A DNA stretch of 64,000 nucleotides from Hyphomonadaceae bacterium UBA1933 (GCA_002337085.1 DDFH01000007.1:186001-250000); one strand, 5' to 3'. Counted from the stretch's first letter, positions 51,876-61,502 are shown. Notes: a model not told the origin generated them from the sequence alone. Numbers and translations: made by a program.

Positions 51876-52754
51876 ATGAGATTACTCGCACTTACAGTTT
51901 CGCTTACCTTTATACCTTTATCAACACTTGCCTCAGAAGCACCAAAATCGCCAAGTGAAATTCTTGAACAAAGTTCGCCTAGTGAATGGAAATCAATCAG
52001 CCCGGATAATTTATTAATAAACACACTTAGCGATGGTACACAATTCATTGTTTATCTTAATGATTTTATGCCAAAATCCCATACTTCAAATATAAAAATT
52101 CTTGCCAATTCACATTGGTTTGACAAGGCAAATATTGTTCGAGTGCAGGACAATTATGTCGTTCAATGGGGGCGTGAAGAAGGAACTTCTTTACCCGAAA
52201 ATGTTGTAAAACAACCACCTGCAGAATACGAATTTCCTGCAAAACAATATAAATTCAAACCGCTGAAATACCGCGATACATACGCTACTCAAGTTGGGTT
52301 TGTAGATTCATGGGCGGTTGCTGGCGATGGTAAGGATTTGTGGCTTCCTCATTGTTATTCAATGGTTGGCGTGGGACGTGATATGGCGCCAGATGTTGGA
52401 ACCGGCCAAGAATTATATGTTGTTATTGGCCACTCCCCTCGACATCTTGATCGCAATATTACAACAGTTGGCCGAATTATTTACGGCATGGAAAACCTGA
52501 CTTCGCATAAGCGCGGAAGCGGTCAGATGGGATTTTATGAAAACGACAGTGATAAGACTGCATTCAAATCATCAATATTGGCATCACAATTACCGGAAAA
52601 TGATCGGCCCAAATATGAAATAATTGATACCAACAGTAAAAGCTTTGACGCATATATAAATGCACGCGCAAACCGTGGCGGACCTTTTTTCATTAAACCC
52701 GCCGGCGCTGTGGATATTTGTAATTCGCTTCCCCCAATCAGAAAAGCAAAATAG
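51876..52754 (+). CDS. Exported cyclophilin-like peptidyl-prolyl isomerase
   Basis: A 292-residue protein with signal peptide (LLALTVSLTFIPLSTLA). The mature part follows the cyclophilin layout: HWFDKANIVRVQDNYVVQWG takes the place of the usual FHRVIPGFMIQGGD, and LPHCYSMVGVGRD plus ELYVVIGHSPRHLDRNITTVGRIIYGMENL match the family's strand-loop-strand. The catalytic arginine region is altered, so activity is uncertain. I recall similar periplasmic PPIases in Caulobacter and sphingomonads. The ATG at 51876 with GGGA 7 bases ahead is preferred to TTG at 51870. It follows the GH5 gene by 71 bases. Confidence 0.75.
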   Translation: MRLLALTVSLTFIPLSTLASEAPKSPSEILEQSSPSEWKSISPDNLLINTLSDGTQFIVYLNDFMPKSHTSNIKILANSHWFDKANIVRVQDNYVVQWGREEGTSLPENVVKQPPAEYEFPAKQYKFKPLKYRDTYATQVGFVDSWAVAGDGKDLWLPHCYSMVGVGRDMAPDVGTGQELYVVIGHSPRHLDRNITTVGRIIYGMENLTSHKRGSGQMGFYENDSDKTAFKSSILASQLPENDRPKYEIIDTNSKSFDAYINARANRGGPFFIKPAGAVDICNSLPPIRKAK

Positions 52755-52761
52755 CTTATAA

Positions 52762-53793
52762 TTAAATTTGCAATCCGTTATCTTTATTACCAAATCGGCG
52801 GTAGTGTCTGTTAAAATTTACATGGATGTTTGCTTTATGGCGTATCTTTATATTCTGTATATTTGGTACAAAACTAAGAGCAATCATAATTGATAAAACC
52901 CACTTATTAAGGTGAACGCTAAGATTATCCCGCGATTTATTAGTAATTTCAGCCTTAAGCACAGATTTTGCCAGCCATGCTTTGCGTTTTTTCGATGCAA
53001 CTTCGCTAATATCGCGCTGCGGAAGTTCTAAAGGTAATATATATTTACCATTCTTATATTTGCCGACTGCGATCTCCTCAAAAAAACTATCATAGTCCGA
53101 ATATAGCGCACGGTTTTTTGACTGGAGCGGATGCATTTTGCAACATACAGCTTCAATATACTTAACCTTCATGGCATCAGCAATGCCATATAAAGCTTCT
53201 AATACTATTGATTTTGGGCGTAAGCCTTGAAAATCTTTAGTTACCTCAACTATTCGCTTTTTTGAATCTTCAGATTTAAGCCCTTGAAGACCGCCAATAA
53301 AAATAGAGGGATTATTTATATCTCCACCAAAGAAAAAGGTGAGGCTTGAAATAAAATCAAAACCACTATCATCGACAAGTCGAATTGTTAATTCACCCTC
53401 ATGGATAAAACGTTCATGAGATGATAAAATTATGCGATATTCCTTAAACGATTTTCCATTAATCGTTGCTAACAAAAATTCATTGCCAGACAATAATTTT
53501 TTGTAGACATTTTCATCAAAAAAATACTTACACAGTTCATAATGATTTGTAAGTATTTGATATTTTCTTTTTATATCAACATCTTTTGAATAGTAAAAAC
53601 GTGTAAACTTACTTCTTACCACATCAATCGGGTAAATATCAGAAAACCTTTCTGAAAATTCAGAATGTATAAATTTAATCCACTTTGAGAAATATGGAAA
53701 AAACAACAAATATCTCAAAAAAAAGAAGTCTGCTTTTCTTTTTCCGTATTGTTCTCTAATTTTTTCATAATAAAACGATACTAAATTTTTCAT
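52762..53793 (-). CDS. DUF535 (VirK/YbjX-like) protein
   Basis: A 343-residue protein of the DUF535 family that includes Shigella VirK and E. coli YbjX, linked in those species to stress and outer-membrane function but with no known activity. Visible family blocks are LLATINGKSFKEYRI, LTFFFGGD, GGLQGLKSEDSKKRI and YIEAVCCKMHPLQSKNRALYSDYDSFFEE. It lies 5 bases downstream of dxs, so it is probably expressed from the xseB-ispA-dxs transcript. It is more AT-rich and lysine/isoleucine-rich than its neighbours, which might hint at transfer. Confidence 0.8.
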   Translation of the reverse strand: MKNLVSFYYEKIREQYGKRKADFFFLRYLLFFPYFSKWIKFIHSEFSERFSDIYPIDVVRSKFTRFYYSKDVDIKRKYQILTNHYELCKYFFDENVYKKLLSGNEFLLATINGKSFKEYRIILSSHERFIHEGELTIRLVDDSGFDFISSLTFFFGGDINNPSIFIGGLQGLKSEDSKKRIVEVTKDFQGLRPKSIVLEALYGIADAMKVKYIEAVCCKMHPLQSKNRALYSDYDSFFEEIAVGKYKNGKYILPLELPQRDISEVASKKRKAWLAKSVLKAEITNKSRDNLSVHLNKWVLSIMIALSFVPNIQNIKIRHKANIHVNFNRHYRRFGNKDNGLQI

Positions 53794-53798
53794 ATATT

Positions 53799-55739
53799 TC
53801 AGCTTATTGAGTTTAAGATCTTAACCTGCTCCCCCTCGTCTATCCCCAACGCGGTTAATGCAGTATGGATAATACCATATGCATCAAGCCCAGCCGCTTT
53901 ATATTGCAATTCAGGACTATTATGATCCTGGAAAATATCAGGCAAATGTAGTGTGCGAATTTTGATGCCCCCATCAAGCCGCCCACTTTGTGCCAAATAT
54001 TGAAGAACAAAGGCGCCAAATCCGCCCATCGCGCCTTCTTCTATTGTAATCAAAACTTCGTGATTTTTAACAAGATCTTCAATTAGTTTTGTATCAAGCG
54101 GTTTTGCAAAACGGGCATCGGCAACAGTCGTTGATAGCCCCAAAGCGCCAAGCTTTCCAGCCGCCTTTAATGTTTCTTGTAAGCGTGTACCAAATGACAA
54201 TATCGCAATTTTGCTGCCCTGTTGAAGAATCCGCCCTTTGCCGATTTCAAGCGGCATCAAAACTTCAGGAATTTCAACACCAACACCCTCACCCCGAGGA
54301 TAACGGAATGCCGAAGGACGATCATTTATTTCAAGTGCGGTTTTAGTCATTAATGCAAGCTCAGCCTCATCGGCGGCTGCCATAACGACCATACCTGGTA
54401 ACGCCCCCATAAAGCCAATATCGAATGAGCCTGCATGTGTTTGCCCATCGGCACCAACAAGCCCAGCGCGATCAATTGCAAAACGAACAGGCAAGTGTTG
54501 TAATGCAACGTCATGCACAACTTGGTCATAACCACGTTGCAAGAATGTTGAATAAATAGCACAAAAAGGCTTCATGCCATCAGCGGCAAGCCCAGCGGCA
54601 AAGGTTACTGCATGCTGCTCGGCAATACCAACATCGAACATACGCGCAGGATGCGCCTTACCGAAAATATCAATACCTGTTCCAGATGGCATCGCAGCGG
54701 TAATACCGACAATTTTGTCATCTAACTCACCTAATTTTGCAAGGGTTTCACCAAAAACCCTTGTATATGAAGGTGCATTTGATTTTGATTTTGATTGCTC
54801 ACCAGTTATTACATTAAAACGCTGAACACCATGATATTTATCTTCGGCATGTTCGGCAGGCGCATAACCTTTACCCTTTTGCGTTACCGCATGAATCAAA
54901 ACTGGGCGATCTGTAATTTGTTTTGCATTTTCCAACACTTCAAGAAGCGTTTCCATATTATGCCCATCAATCGGGCCAATATAATAAAAACCTAATTCTT
55001 CAAACAATGTGCCACCGGTTGCCATACCTCGTGCAAATTCCTCAGCCTTTTTTGCGGCATCTTGAAGCGGCTTGGGAAGAACTCCTGCAACTTTTTTACC
55101 AACCTTACGCAAATTTCGATAATGACCAGATGATACAAGTTTTGCCAAATAGTTTGACATTCCACCAACGGGCGGGGCAATCGACATATCATTGTCATTT
55201 AGAATTACTGTAAGCTGCCCTGTGGTTTCTGCGGCTTGATTCATTGCCTCGTAAGCCATCCCTGCCGAAATAGACCCATCACCAATCACAGCTATCACAC
55301 TATTGCTTTTTCCTTGTGCATCTCGCGAAGCACAAAAACCAAGTGCGGCAGAAATTGACGTTGACGCATGTGCAGTTCCGAATGGATCGTATTCACTTTC
55401 TGATCTTTTAGTAAAACCCGAAAGTCCGCCACCTTGACGCAAGGTGCGAATACGGTCGCGACGCCCAGTAAGAATTTTATGTGGGTATGCCTGATGACCG
55501 ACATCCCATATAATAATATCTTGAGGTGCATTGAAAACGTTATGTAACGCAACAGTAAGTTCAACAACACCCAACCCCGCGCCAAGATGTCCGCCAGTAA
55601 CAGAAACTGCATCAATTGTTTCCGCGCGCAAATCATCAGCAATTAATTGTAATTCAGATGCCGATTTTCCTTTTAAATCAGCGGGACTCTTAATTAAATC
55701 AAGGTGGGGCGTTTTTAAATCATATGAATTAGTTGTCAT
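53799..55739 (-). CDS. dxs: 1-deoxy-D-xylulose-5-phosphate synthase
   Basis: A 646-residue thiamine-diphosphate transketolase-like enzyme that makes 1-deoxyxylulose 5-phosphate from pyruvate and glyceraldehyde 3-phosphate, the entry to the MEP pathway and also to PdxJ. Motifs: HLGAGLGVVELTVALH, WDVGHQAYPHKILTGR, VIGDGSISAGMAYEA with the thiamine-binding NDNDMSI, and VGIAEQHAVTFAAGLA. The frame is open to 55898 but that part would run into ispA; the ATG at 55739 gives normal length. It is 28 bases after ispA. Confidence 0.97.
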   Translation of the reverse strand: MTTNSYDLKTPHLDLIKSPADLKGKSASELQLIADDLRAETIDAVSVTGGHLGAGLGVVELTVALHNVFNAPQDIIIWDVGHQAYPHKILTGRRDRIRTLRQGGGLSGFTKRSESEYDPFGTAHASTSISAALGFCASRDAQGKSNSVIAVIGDGSISAGMAYEAMNQAAETTGQLTVILNDNDMSIAPPVGGMSNYLAKLVSSGHYRNLRKVGKKVAGVLPKPLQDAAKKAEEFARGMATGGTLFEELGFYYIGPIDGHNMETLLEVLENAKQITDRPVLIHAVTQKGKGYAPAEHAEDKYHGVQRFNVITGEQSKSKSNAPSYTRVFGETLAKLGELDDKIVGITAAMPSGTGIDIFGKAHPARMFDVGIAEQHAVTFAAGLAADGMKPFCAIYSTFLQRGYDQVVHDVALQHLPVRFAIDRAGLVGADGQTHAGSFDIGFMGALPGMVVMAAADEAELALMTKTALEINDRPSAFRYPRGEGVGVEIPEVLMPLEIGKGRILQQGSKIAILSFGTRLQETLKAAGKLGALGLSTTVADARFAKPLDTKLIEDLVKNHEVLITIEEGAMGGFGAFVLQYLAQSGRLDGGIKIRTLHLPDIFQDHNSPELQYKAAGLDAYGIIHTALTALGIDEGEQVKILNSIS

Positions 55740-55767
55740 AAAAGACTCTTTATAAATTATTATTTTT

Positions 55768-56655
55768 CTAATATTGCCTATTTTCGATATTATCAACCAA
55801 TTCAAGCAACATTTGGGCATTGCTGCCAAACATTCTAAGATGTGATTTGGCTTGTTTACACAGAATTGCAACACGTTCCTTGGCATTTTCAAGGCCAAGT
55901 AATGTCACAAATGTGGTTTTCCCTGATTCATCATCTTTGCTTACTGCTTTTCCTGTAACCTCTTTTGTTCCAGTGACATCAAGAATGTCATCAGTAATTT
56001 GAAATGCAAGACCAAAATCATGAGCAAACCCGAAAAGAGCATTCATAGCCTCAGGCGAAGCATGCCCCATCAAACCACCTGCTTCAACTGCAAAATGGAA
56101 TAGTCCACCAGTTTTAAGTCGCTGCATCCTTGTTACAGCGGCAATGTCATTCTCAAGAATATTTGAATACATATCCATCATTTGACCGCCAACCATACCT
56201 TTTGCACCAGATGCCTTGGCAAGTGATGAAACAAGAGTTGCTCTGATATGTGGGTCAGTATGGGTTTGCGGATCTGCAAGAATTTCGAAAGCAAGTGTTA
56301 AAAGAGCATCACCGGCCAAAATAGCAATTGCTTCAGTATATTCGCGATGAACTGTTGGCCTGCCACGGCGCAAATCATCATTATCCATTGCCGGCAAATC
56401 GTCATGAACCAATGAATAACAGTGTAAGCATTCAAGCGCCACAGCAACCCGAAGCAGGCATCTTTCATCAACGCCAAACATCCGCCCAGTTTCTATAACA
56501 AGATATGGTCGCAGGCGTTTACCACCACCTAATGCAGCATATCTCATCGCACTTAAAAGTTCTGCTTCAGGCCCTTGTACAGGGGGAATAAGTGCATCAA
56601 GCGCAACCGTAACCCTATCGGCATTTTCCTGAAGTCTGACTTTTAAATTGCTCAC
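55768..56655 (-). CDS. ispA: Farnesyl diphosphate synthase
   Basis: A 295-residue trans-isoprenyl diphosphate synthase. It has the first aspartate-rich motif in LVHDDLPAMDNDD with its neighbouring GKRLRPYL, and the second in FQITDDILDVTG. It condenses isopentenyl and dimethylallyl/geranyl diphosphate to C15. It lies between xseB (26 bases) and dxs (28 bases), the well-known xseB-ispA-dxs operon. Confidence 0.95.
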   Translation of the reverse strand: MSNLKVRLQENADRVTVALDALIPPVQGPEAELLSAMRYAALGGGKRLRPYLVIETGRMFGVDERCLLRVAVALECLHCYSLVHDDLPAMDNDDLRRGRPTVHREYTEAIAILAGDALLTLAFEILADPQTHTDPHIRATLVSSLAKASGAKGMVGGQMMDMYSNILENDIAAVTRMQRLKTGGLFHFAVEAGGLMGHASPEAMNALFGFAHDFGLAFQITDDILDVTGTKEVTGKAVSKDDESGKTTFVTLLGLENAKERVAILCKQAKSHLRMFGSNAQMLLELVDNIENRQY

Positions 56656-56681
56656 AATTTATCCTTTTTGGGCTTTAGATA

Positions 56682-56933
56682 TTAATTTTTGTCATCACTA
56701 TATGGTGTAGCTTTAATGCCATTTTGTGTTTCAACAATTTGTTCAACCCGCATTTGCGCAGACTTTAGTTTTTCATCGCAATGCATCTTAAGCGCGGAAC
56801 CACGTTCAAATAATTTTATGGAATCTTCCAATGTTGCTTCACCAGTTTCCAAAGAGCGGGTGATTTCTTCCAGCTCTTTTAAAGCGGCCTCAAAGCTTAG
56901 GGATTTAACATCAATTTGATCAGTTGCAGGCAT
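56682..56933 (-). CDS. xseB: Exodeoxyribonuclease VII small subunit
   Basis: An 83-residue small subunit of exonuclease VII, which together with XseA degrades single-stranded DNA. It shows SFEAALKELEEITRSLETGEATLEDSIKLFERGSAL, the standard coiled-coil pair of helices. The ATG at 56933 is chosen because GGAG lies 8 bases ahead; the open frame extends another 16 codons. It is first in the xseB-ispA-dxs operon. Confidence 0.95.
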   Translation of the reverse strand: MPATDQIDVKSLSFEAALKELEEITRSLETGEATLEDSIKLFERGSALKMHCDEKLKSAQMRVEQIVETQNGIKATPYSDDKN

Positions 56934-57010
56934 GTATAAAACTCCGAATGCCCTTTTAGCCCGCATAATAATGATGAGCAAGCAACATTTCTCGTAAATT
57001 CAGGATTTTA

Positions 57011-57685
57011 TTATTCGCCTTTTTGATAGATGCGATAAGACCAGTGGAAATCACCGCCGTCATATACACATTCATATCCATGTGCTTTTAAATGTGGACG
57101 CATCATTCGGTTAAACCAACCATGCGCAAGCAATGAAACCGTGCCCTTTTCTTCATTTAAAGCGACTAGTTTATCGGCAGCTTTTTTAGCACGGATTTTT
57201 GCATCTTCATGGCTTTCTTGTTCACCATGCAAACCAATATACCATGTACAGCGTGCAACAAAGCCCCACATACGCGGCGTTAATTTTAAAAACTTGGGTA
57301 AGTTTGGTGGTGGCAGCGGTGCCTCTACAAAAACTTCATCAAGTATAAATTTTCTATCACCCGCAACTCGCTCTGCAGTTTCAACCGCACGACGAAGCGG
57401 GCTAGCAATAATTTCTTCGCTACGCGCTACGGCATTAAGTAATTTACGTGGCACATTTTGTTCGGGAACAAGCCCACCCTCATCATATTTTTGCCACCAA
57501 TCAATATATTCATCGGAATTAAGCCATACCTTACGGTTAAGCGCAGGCTTACCGTGGCGCGCAACAATTATTGTCTTTTGGTTTAATTTTGCGTTGGGGC
57601 TTTTCAATTTTGCAATTACTTCCAAGACATTATTACTATTATTATCGGATACTGACTTATAATAAACGTCAATATCCGTTGGCAT
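57011..57685 (-). CDS. Histidine phosphatase (phosphoglycerate-mutase-like) family protein
   Basis: A protein of about 224 residues in the histidine phosphatase superfamily. The catalytic RHG is in TIIVARHGKPALNRK, a second arginine in IIASPLRRAVETAE, and the late histidine in LLAHGWFNR. The substrate might be a phosphosugar or phosphoprotein; the family is too broad to tell. The first 40 residues before RHG are not conserved, and start choice is uncertain: ATG at 57685 or GTG at 57721, neither with a good ribosome-binding site. It is upstream of xseB by 77 bases. Confidence 0.8.
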   Translation of the reverse strand: MPTDIDVYYKSVSDNNSNNVLEVIAKLKSPNAKLNQKTIIVARHGKPALNRKVWLNSDEYIDWWQKYDEGGLVPEQNVPRKLLNAVARSEEIIASPLRRAVETAERVAGDRKFILDEVFVEAPLPPPNLPKFLKLTPRMWGFVARCTWYIGLHGEQESHEDAKIRAKKAADKLVALNEEKGTVSLLAHGWFNRMMRPHLKAHGYECVYDGGDFHWSYRIYQKGE

Positions 57686-57815
57686 AAAATCCGAATTATG
57701 ATTGCCACAAAAAACTCTCACCCGAAACCCCCATTGCCATAGTTATTGCACTAATTATATTTTGTAACAGTTTTTTGTAAAAGTTTTTCTAATTTATGTT
57801 TTTTATCTTTTAACA

Positions 57816-58634
57816 CTATAAATTAAGAAATTGCACCAAATTTCTGATTTCTTGGCGCGCCGCAACATTACTTAGAGACATGCCACCGGCTTCTCCAACA
57901 TCTTCTAGATCCATTATGGTCAGCCCCTTTGGAAAAAGTTCACGGAAAATAACACGCTCTGAAAGACCAGGAAGGATTGTAAAACCAATACGTTTTGATA
58001 GTTTTTCAATTGCCTCCCCTACTCTTCTTTTATTGCGCGCGTCGATTTGTGAAAGACGGTTGCGAATAACATACCATTCAAGATGCGCTCTCTCTTTCAT
58101 CGCTTTATTTTTTTTCGCTTCCCAAACCATTTGCGAATAAAAATTTGGCGCCGAGATTTCATCGGTTACGGGGTCTATTTTCGCCAGAAGGTCAAAATCA
58201 ATAAAAGAATCATTTACAGGTGTAATAATTATATCAGCACTTCCATGCGCGGCACGTGCTTGAGCGGTATCAGCACCAGGGCAATCAACAAAGACAAGTT
58301 CAGATTCCTGCGCCGCTGTTTTAAGCGCATTTGTAGTTCGTTCTCTATCTTCTTCTTGGCGGGCTTTGATTTCTTCCTCTTTAGACAGCTCAATACTTCT
58401 GAATTCAGGAAAAATTAATGACAGGCCATGCGTATCATTAAAAACCCTACGATTTTCTATAAATCGTGTTGTTGTTTGCTGCCTATTATCAAGGTCAAAC
58501 GCACACACCTTCTTACCGGCTTTAAGGCAAGCAATAATGAGGTGTGTTGCAACAGTTGATTTTCCTGCGCCGCCTTTTTCATTAGCGATTATTATAATTT
58601 TTCCCAAATCATCCCCCGAATGAATATCATTCAC
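57816..58634 (-). CDS. mipZ: Division-plane positioning ATPase MipZ
   Basis: A 272-residue ParA-superfamily ATPase. The deviant Walker A is NEKGGAGKSTVATHL, and VCAFDLDNRQQTTTRFIENR fits MipZ more than ParA or MinD, as does VDCPGADTAQARAAHGSADIIITPVNDSF. In Caulobacter MipZ binds ParB at the poles and blocks FtsZ assembly so that the septum forms at mid-cell. It replaces Min in alphaproteobacteria and so supports the taxonomic placement. It is monocistronic or follows the secreted hypothetical. Confidence 0.93.
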   Translation of the reverse strand: MNDIHSGDDLGKIIIIANEKGGAGKSTVATHLIIACLKAGKKVCAFDLDNRQQTTTRFIENRRVFNDTHGLSLIFPEFRSIELSKEEEIKARQEEDRERTTNALKTAAQESELVFVDCPGADTAQARAAHGSADIIITPVNDSFIDFDLLAKIDPVTDEISAPNFYSQMVWEAKKNKAMKERAHLEWYVIRNRLSQIDARNKRRVGEAIEKLSKRIGFTILPGLSERVIFRELFPKGLTIMDLEDVGEAGGMSLSNVAARQEIRNLVQFLNL

Positions 58635-58744
58635 GCGCCAGAATCACAGCGCTTTTTGTTTCAAGGTGCAATACATAGGAAAAGCTGCTTGCAAATGCCA
58701 AGTTCAAAATGCAATTAATTATGAATTATACGGTAAAATGGCTG

Positions 58745-59812
58745 CTAATTATTGTTTTTAAGTGCAATTGGTTTTTGTGGCTGCTCGATATTTGATGCAC
58801 TGGCGCCACCCCATACAGGTCGCTTATGATACCCGTCCAATACTGTTATACCGTCATTTTTCGGGTCATAATTCTTATAAATAGTTTCATCGCGATATTG
58901 TGGCGGACTAGGAAGTTTATCTAATTTTTGCGCCAATTCACGAATTTCATTTTGTGCAGGATATGCCCATTCTGGATCGGCAGCACTAGCACGCTGTAAA
59001 TTATCGGCAACCCTATCAAGAACACTTTCAAAATTTTCCTGTTTGCGATTTGTGTCAACCCAAGGAAGGTGGTCAGCAAGTGCCTGTGGGACATCATTGG
59101 CAATAGCAGATTTTGTATCTTGATATATTGCTTTTATTGGGCCACGAGTTGCAAATTCTTCTCGAGTTTGAGGGCGACGATTAAGTTCATCCCAATCCTG
59201 CTTGAAATTAGTAGTTTTGTGCTTTACGCCGTTTATAATTTCATTGCCCGCCAAATTACTCTTGGCATTCTCTGGAATGGAAACTGAATCACTTTTCCGC
59301 TCTGATGCTTTATCACCTGCCACATGCCAGTCCTCAACTACAATTGGATTTGATTGCGGCATAATAGAAGAATAGGCTGTTTTATTAATAGGTTCTGCCG
59401 GTGTTCCACAGAATAAAATTACGCGCGACGGCACACCGCTTTCGTAAACTTGTTTTGCATTTGCATTCTCTTTAGCGAGCATTTTGTGTGCAACTTTTGA
59501 AGTTTCAGCTTTCGGTTTTAATGTAATTGTTTTTTCTTGCGCTGCCTTTTTAGGTAATGTTTTAGTTTTTGCATCCGAGTGCGTTGTAATCTCTACGCTT
59601 GGGGCAATTAAATATGGAGATTTAATCGCTGGCTTTTCAACCACTTTTGGTAAAGGCGCAGGTTCTTTCACCTGATCGGCAGGTGAATTAACAACGATAG
59701 TTGTATTATTATAATAAGGCGTAGTTTCGAAATAACCCAATGACTGTGCATATGCGCCATTGGTAAAACAAAAACCGCCAAATAAACATAAACTGCCAAA
59801 TATTTTTTTCAT
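58745..59812 (-). CDS. Secreted hypothetical protein rich in Pro/Lys
   Basis: I do not recognise this 355-residue protein. It starts with a signal peptide (IFGSLCLFGGFCFTNGAYA, then QSLGYF). Residues 45-125 are low in complexity and rich in proline, lysine, alanine and threonine, as in linkers or wall-spanning regions. The C-terminal half has a helix-rich charged domain (NFKQDWDELNRRPQTREEFATRGPIKAIYQDTK, cut here only for quotation as NFKQDWDELNRR) and ends in low-complexity residues. It is presumably periplasmic. It lies 54 bases after an enoyl-CoA hydratase gene on the same strand and 110 before mipZ, so any link with cell division is only by position. Confidence 0.7.
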   Translation of the reverse strand: MKKIFGSLCLFGGFCFTNGAYAQSLGYFETTPYYNNTTIVVNSPADQVKEPAPLPKVVEKPAIKSPYLIAPSVEITTHSDAKTKTLPKKAAQEKTITLKPKAETSKVAHKMLAKENANAKQVYESGVPSRVILFCGTPAEPINKTAYSSIMPQSNPIVVEDWHVAGDKASERKSDSVSIPENAKSNLAGNEIINGVKHKTTNFKQDWDELNRRPQTREEFATRGPIKAIYQDTKSAIANDVPQALADHLPWVDTNRKQENFESVLDRVADNLQRASAADPEWAYPAQNEIRELAQKLDKLPSPPQYRDETIYKNYDPKNDGITVLDGYHKRPVWGGASASNIEQPQKPIALKNNN

Positions 59813-59866
59813 ATAAAAAGGATAAAATAAATCAGTAAAATTTGAATTAATTATCCTTTTTAATGA

Positions 59867-60661
59867 TTATTTTGCCCATTTAGGTTGTCGTTTTTCTAAA
59901 AATGCGCGCATTCCCTCAAGCCCGTCTTCAGTTGAACGACGATGCGCAATTATTTTTGCGGTTTCTTTGATTAGCTTAGCATCAATATCTTTGCCCTTTA
60001 CGTCGTCAATCATTGCATTTGTTTCAGTTATCGCACTTGGACAAGCTGAAAATACAAGATTGGCAATAATTTCTTCGCGCTTAGACAAGTCCTGCGCATC
60101 AACAGCTATTTCTTGAATTAGTCCCATGGATTGTGCACGATGTGCATCAAAAGGCATCGCAGAAGGCATAAAGGCGCGTGCATTTTTAATACCGATTGTT
60201 TCCAAAACATATGGTGTAACAACTGATGGGACTAGCCCAAGTCGTGTCTCGGAAAAACAAAAATGCGATTTTTCAGTTGCGATTGAATAGTTACATGCCG
60301 CAATTAAACCTATTGCACCACCGTATGCCCCACCTTGAACCAAGGCAACGGTATATTGTGGCAATTTATATAATTTATTCAGCATGATAGCCATGTCATG
60401 AGCATCAATTTCGTCATCCTCTGCGGAATGACGTGCCTGACGTTCCATATATTCAAGATCGCCACCAGAAGAAAAATTTCCACCTGCGCCTTTGATAAAA
60501 ACTAACCGAATATTGTCATTTGATTTCAATGTTTCAAACACATCGCTTAGACCTGAAATCACCATCTCATCAAAGGCGTTTCTTTTGTCTGGGCGATTCA
60601 GAATCACAAATGCAACACCCTCTTCAGTAGTTTCGAGAATTACAGGATTAGTATTTTCCAT
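59867..60661 (-). CDS. Enoyl-CoA hydratase/isomerase family protein
   Basis: A 264-residue crotonase-fold enzyme. The oxyanion segment is GAGGNFSSGGDLEYM (normally FxxGxDL) and the second is QGGAYGGAIGLIAACN. The residues FSETRLGLVPSVVTPYVLE carry the general acid/base glutamate position and match methylglutaconyl-CoA hydratase-like members (leucine degradation), though family-level assignment is all I can claim. It is a single gene divergent from the outer-membrane protein gene across 145 bases. Confidence 0.85.
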   Translation of the reverse strand: MENTNPVILETTEEGVAFVILNRPDKRNAFDEMVISGLSDVFETLKSNDNIRLVFIKGAGGNFSSGGDLEYMERQARHSAEDDEIDAHDMAIMLNKLYKLPQYTVALVQGGAYGGAIGLIAACNYSIATEKSHFCFSETRLGLVPSVVTPYVLETIGIKNARAFMPSAMPFDAHRAQSMGLIQEIAVDAQDLSKREEIIANLVFSACPSAITETNAMIDDVKGKDIDAKLIKETAKIIAHRRSTEDGLEGMRAFLEKRQPKWAK

Positions 60662-60806
60662 TTTTATATCCTTTCAAACATTTGCTGACGCATAATAACC
60701 GCCTACAAAAATAAAAATAATAAGCTGATGTATGATGCATTCTTTTATTATTATTTAAAATTTGTGTGCAATTTTAAATATGGTCATAACATATCAGGGG
60801 AGAAAT

Positions 60807-61472
60807 ATGAACTTAGTAAAAACCGGATTACCGACAATTTTCGCTTTGGCTGCACTTGCATCATTACCAAACAATGCAAACGCTTTTGAACTTGAGCAAG
60901 TAAGTGCGCGCGCAGGCACGCTTGGGGTTGGCGCCGAAGTTGGCATAAAGGTATTACCTACACTTGTGTTACGTGGCATCGGTCAAGGTTATAAATACAA
61001 TTATAATAAAACGCTTGATGGTATTAATTATGACGGCAAACTTAGCCTTGGTTCATATGGACTTCAGGCCGATTTTCATCCACCATTAATTCCGCTTTAC
61101 TTCACTGGCGGCATTTATAATAATGATAATAAGATGGACTTAACGGCCGTTCCATCTGGAACTTATACAATTGGTGACAACACATATACAGGTGCAGAAG
61201 TTGGCACTTTAACCTCGCATGCAACATTCGATAAAACGGCGTTATACGGTGGACTTGGCCTTGAATTCCAGCTTGGTCCGATTGCATCAGTTATAGAGGG
61301 TGGTATCTATTATCAGGGTAGCCCGAAAATTTCTTCTAAAGTAAGTGGCCCTATTGCCTCAAACTCAACATTCCAACAAGATTTGGCAAAAGAAACTTCA
61401 CAATTAGAAGACAAGCTTGACAAAGCCAAATATTACCCTGCTATTACATTGATGGGCAGATGGAAGTTCTAG
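60807..61472 (+). CDS. Outer-membrane beta-barrel protein
   Basis: A 221-residue protein with a signal peptide (LPTIFALAALASLPNNANA) and a mature part of alternating strands that ends in phenylalanine (MGRWKF), the usual signal for the barrel-assembly machinery. Blocks such as GTLGVGAEVGIKVLP, NYDGKLSLGSYGLQADFHPP and YYQGSPKISSKVSGPI match a small, widespread proteobacterial outer-membrane family with no set function. The ATG at 60807 has AGGGGAGA just ahead. The cNMP-binding patatin gene follows after 30 bases and is likely co-transcribed. Confidence 0.82.
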   Translation: MNLVKTGLPTIFALAALASLPNNANAFELEQVSARAGTLGVGAEVGIKVLPTLVLRGIGQGYKYNYNKTLDGINYDGKLSLGSYGLQADFHPPLIPLYFTGGIYNNDNKMDLTAVPSGTYTIGDNTYTGAEVGTLTSHATFDKTALYGGLGLEFQLGPIASVIEGGIYYQGSPKISSKVSGPIASNSTFQQDLAKETSQLEDKLDKAKYYPAITLMGRWKF

Positions 61473-61502
61473 CCATATTATAATCATAACATCAGGGAAG
61501 AA

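Noticed and set aside
55740..55898. N-terminal extension of dxs by 53 codons
   Set aside because: It lies inside ispA and is not similar to Dxs; the ATG at 55739 gives normal length.
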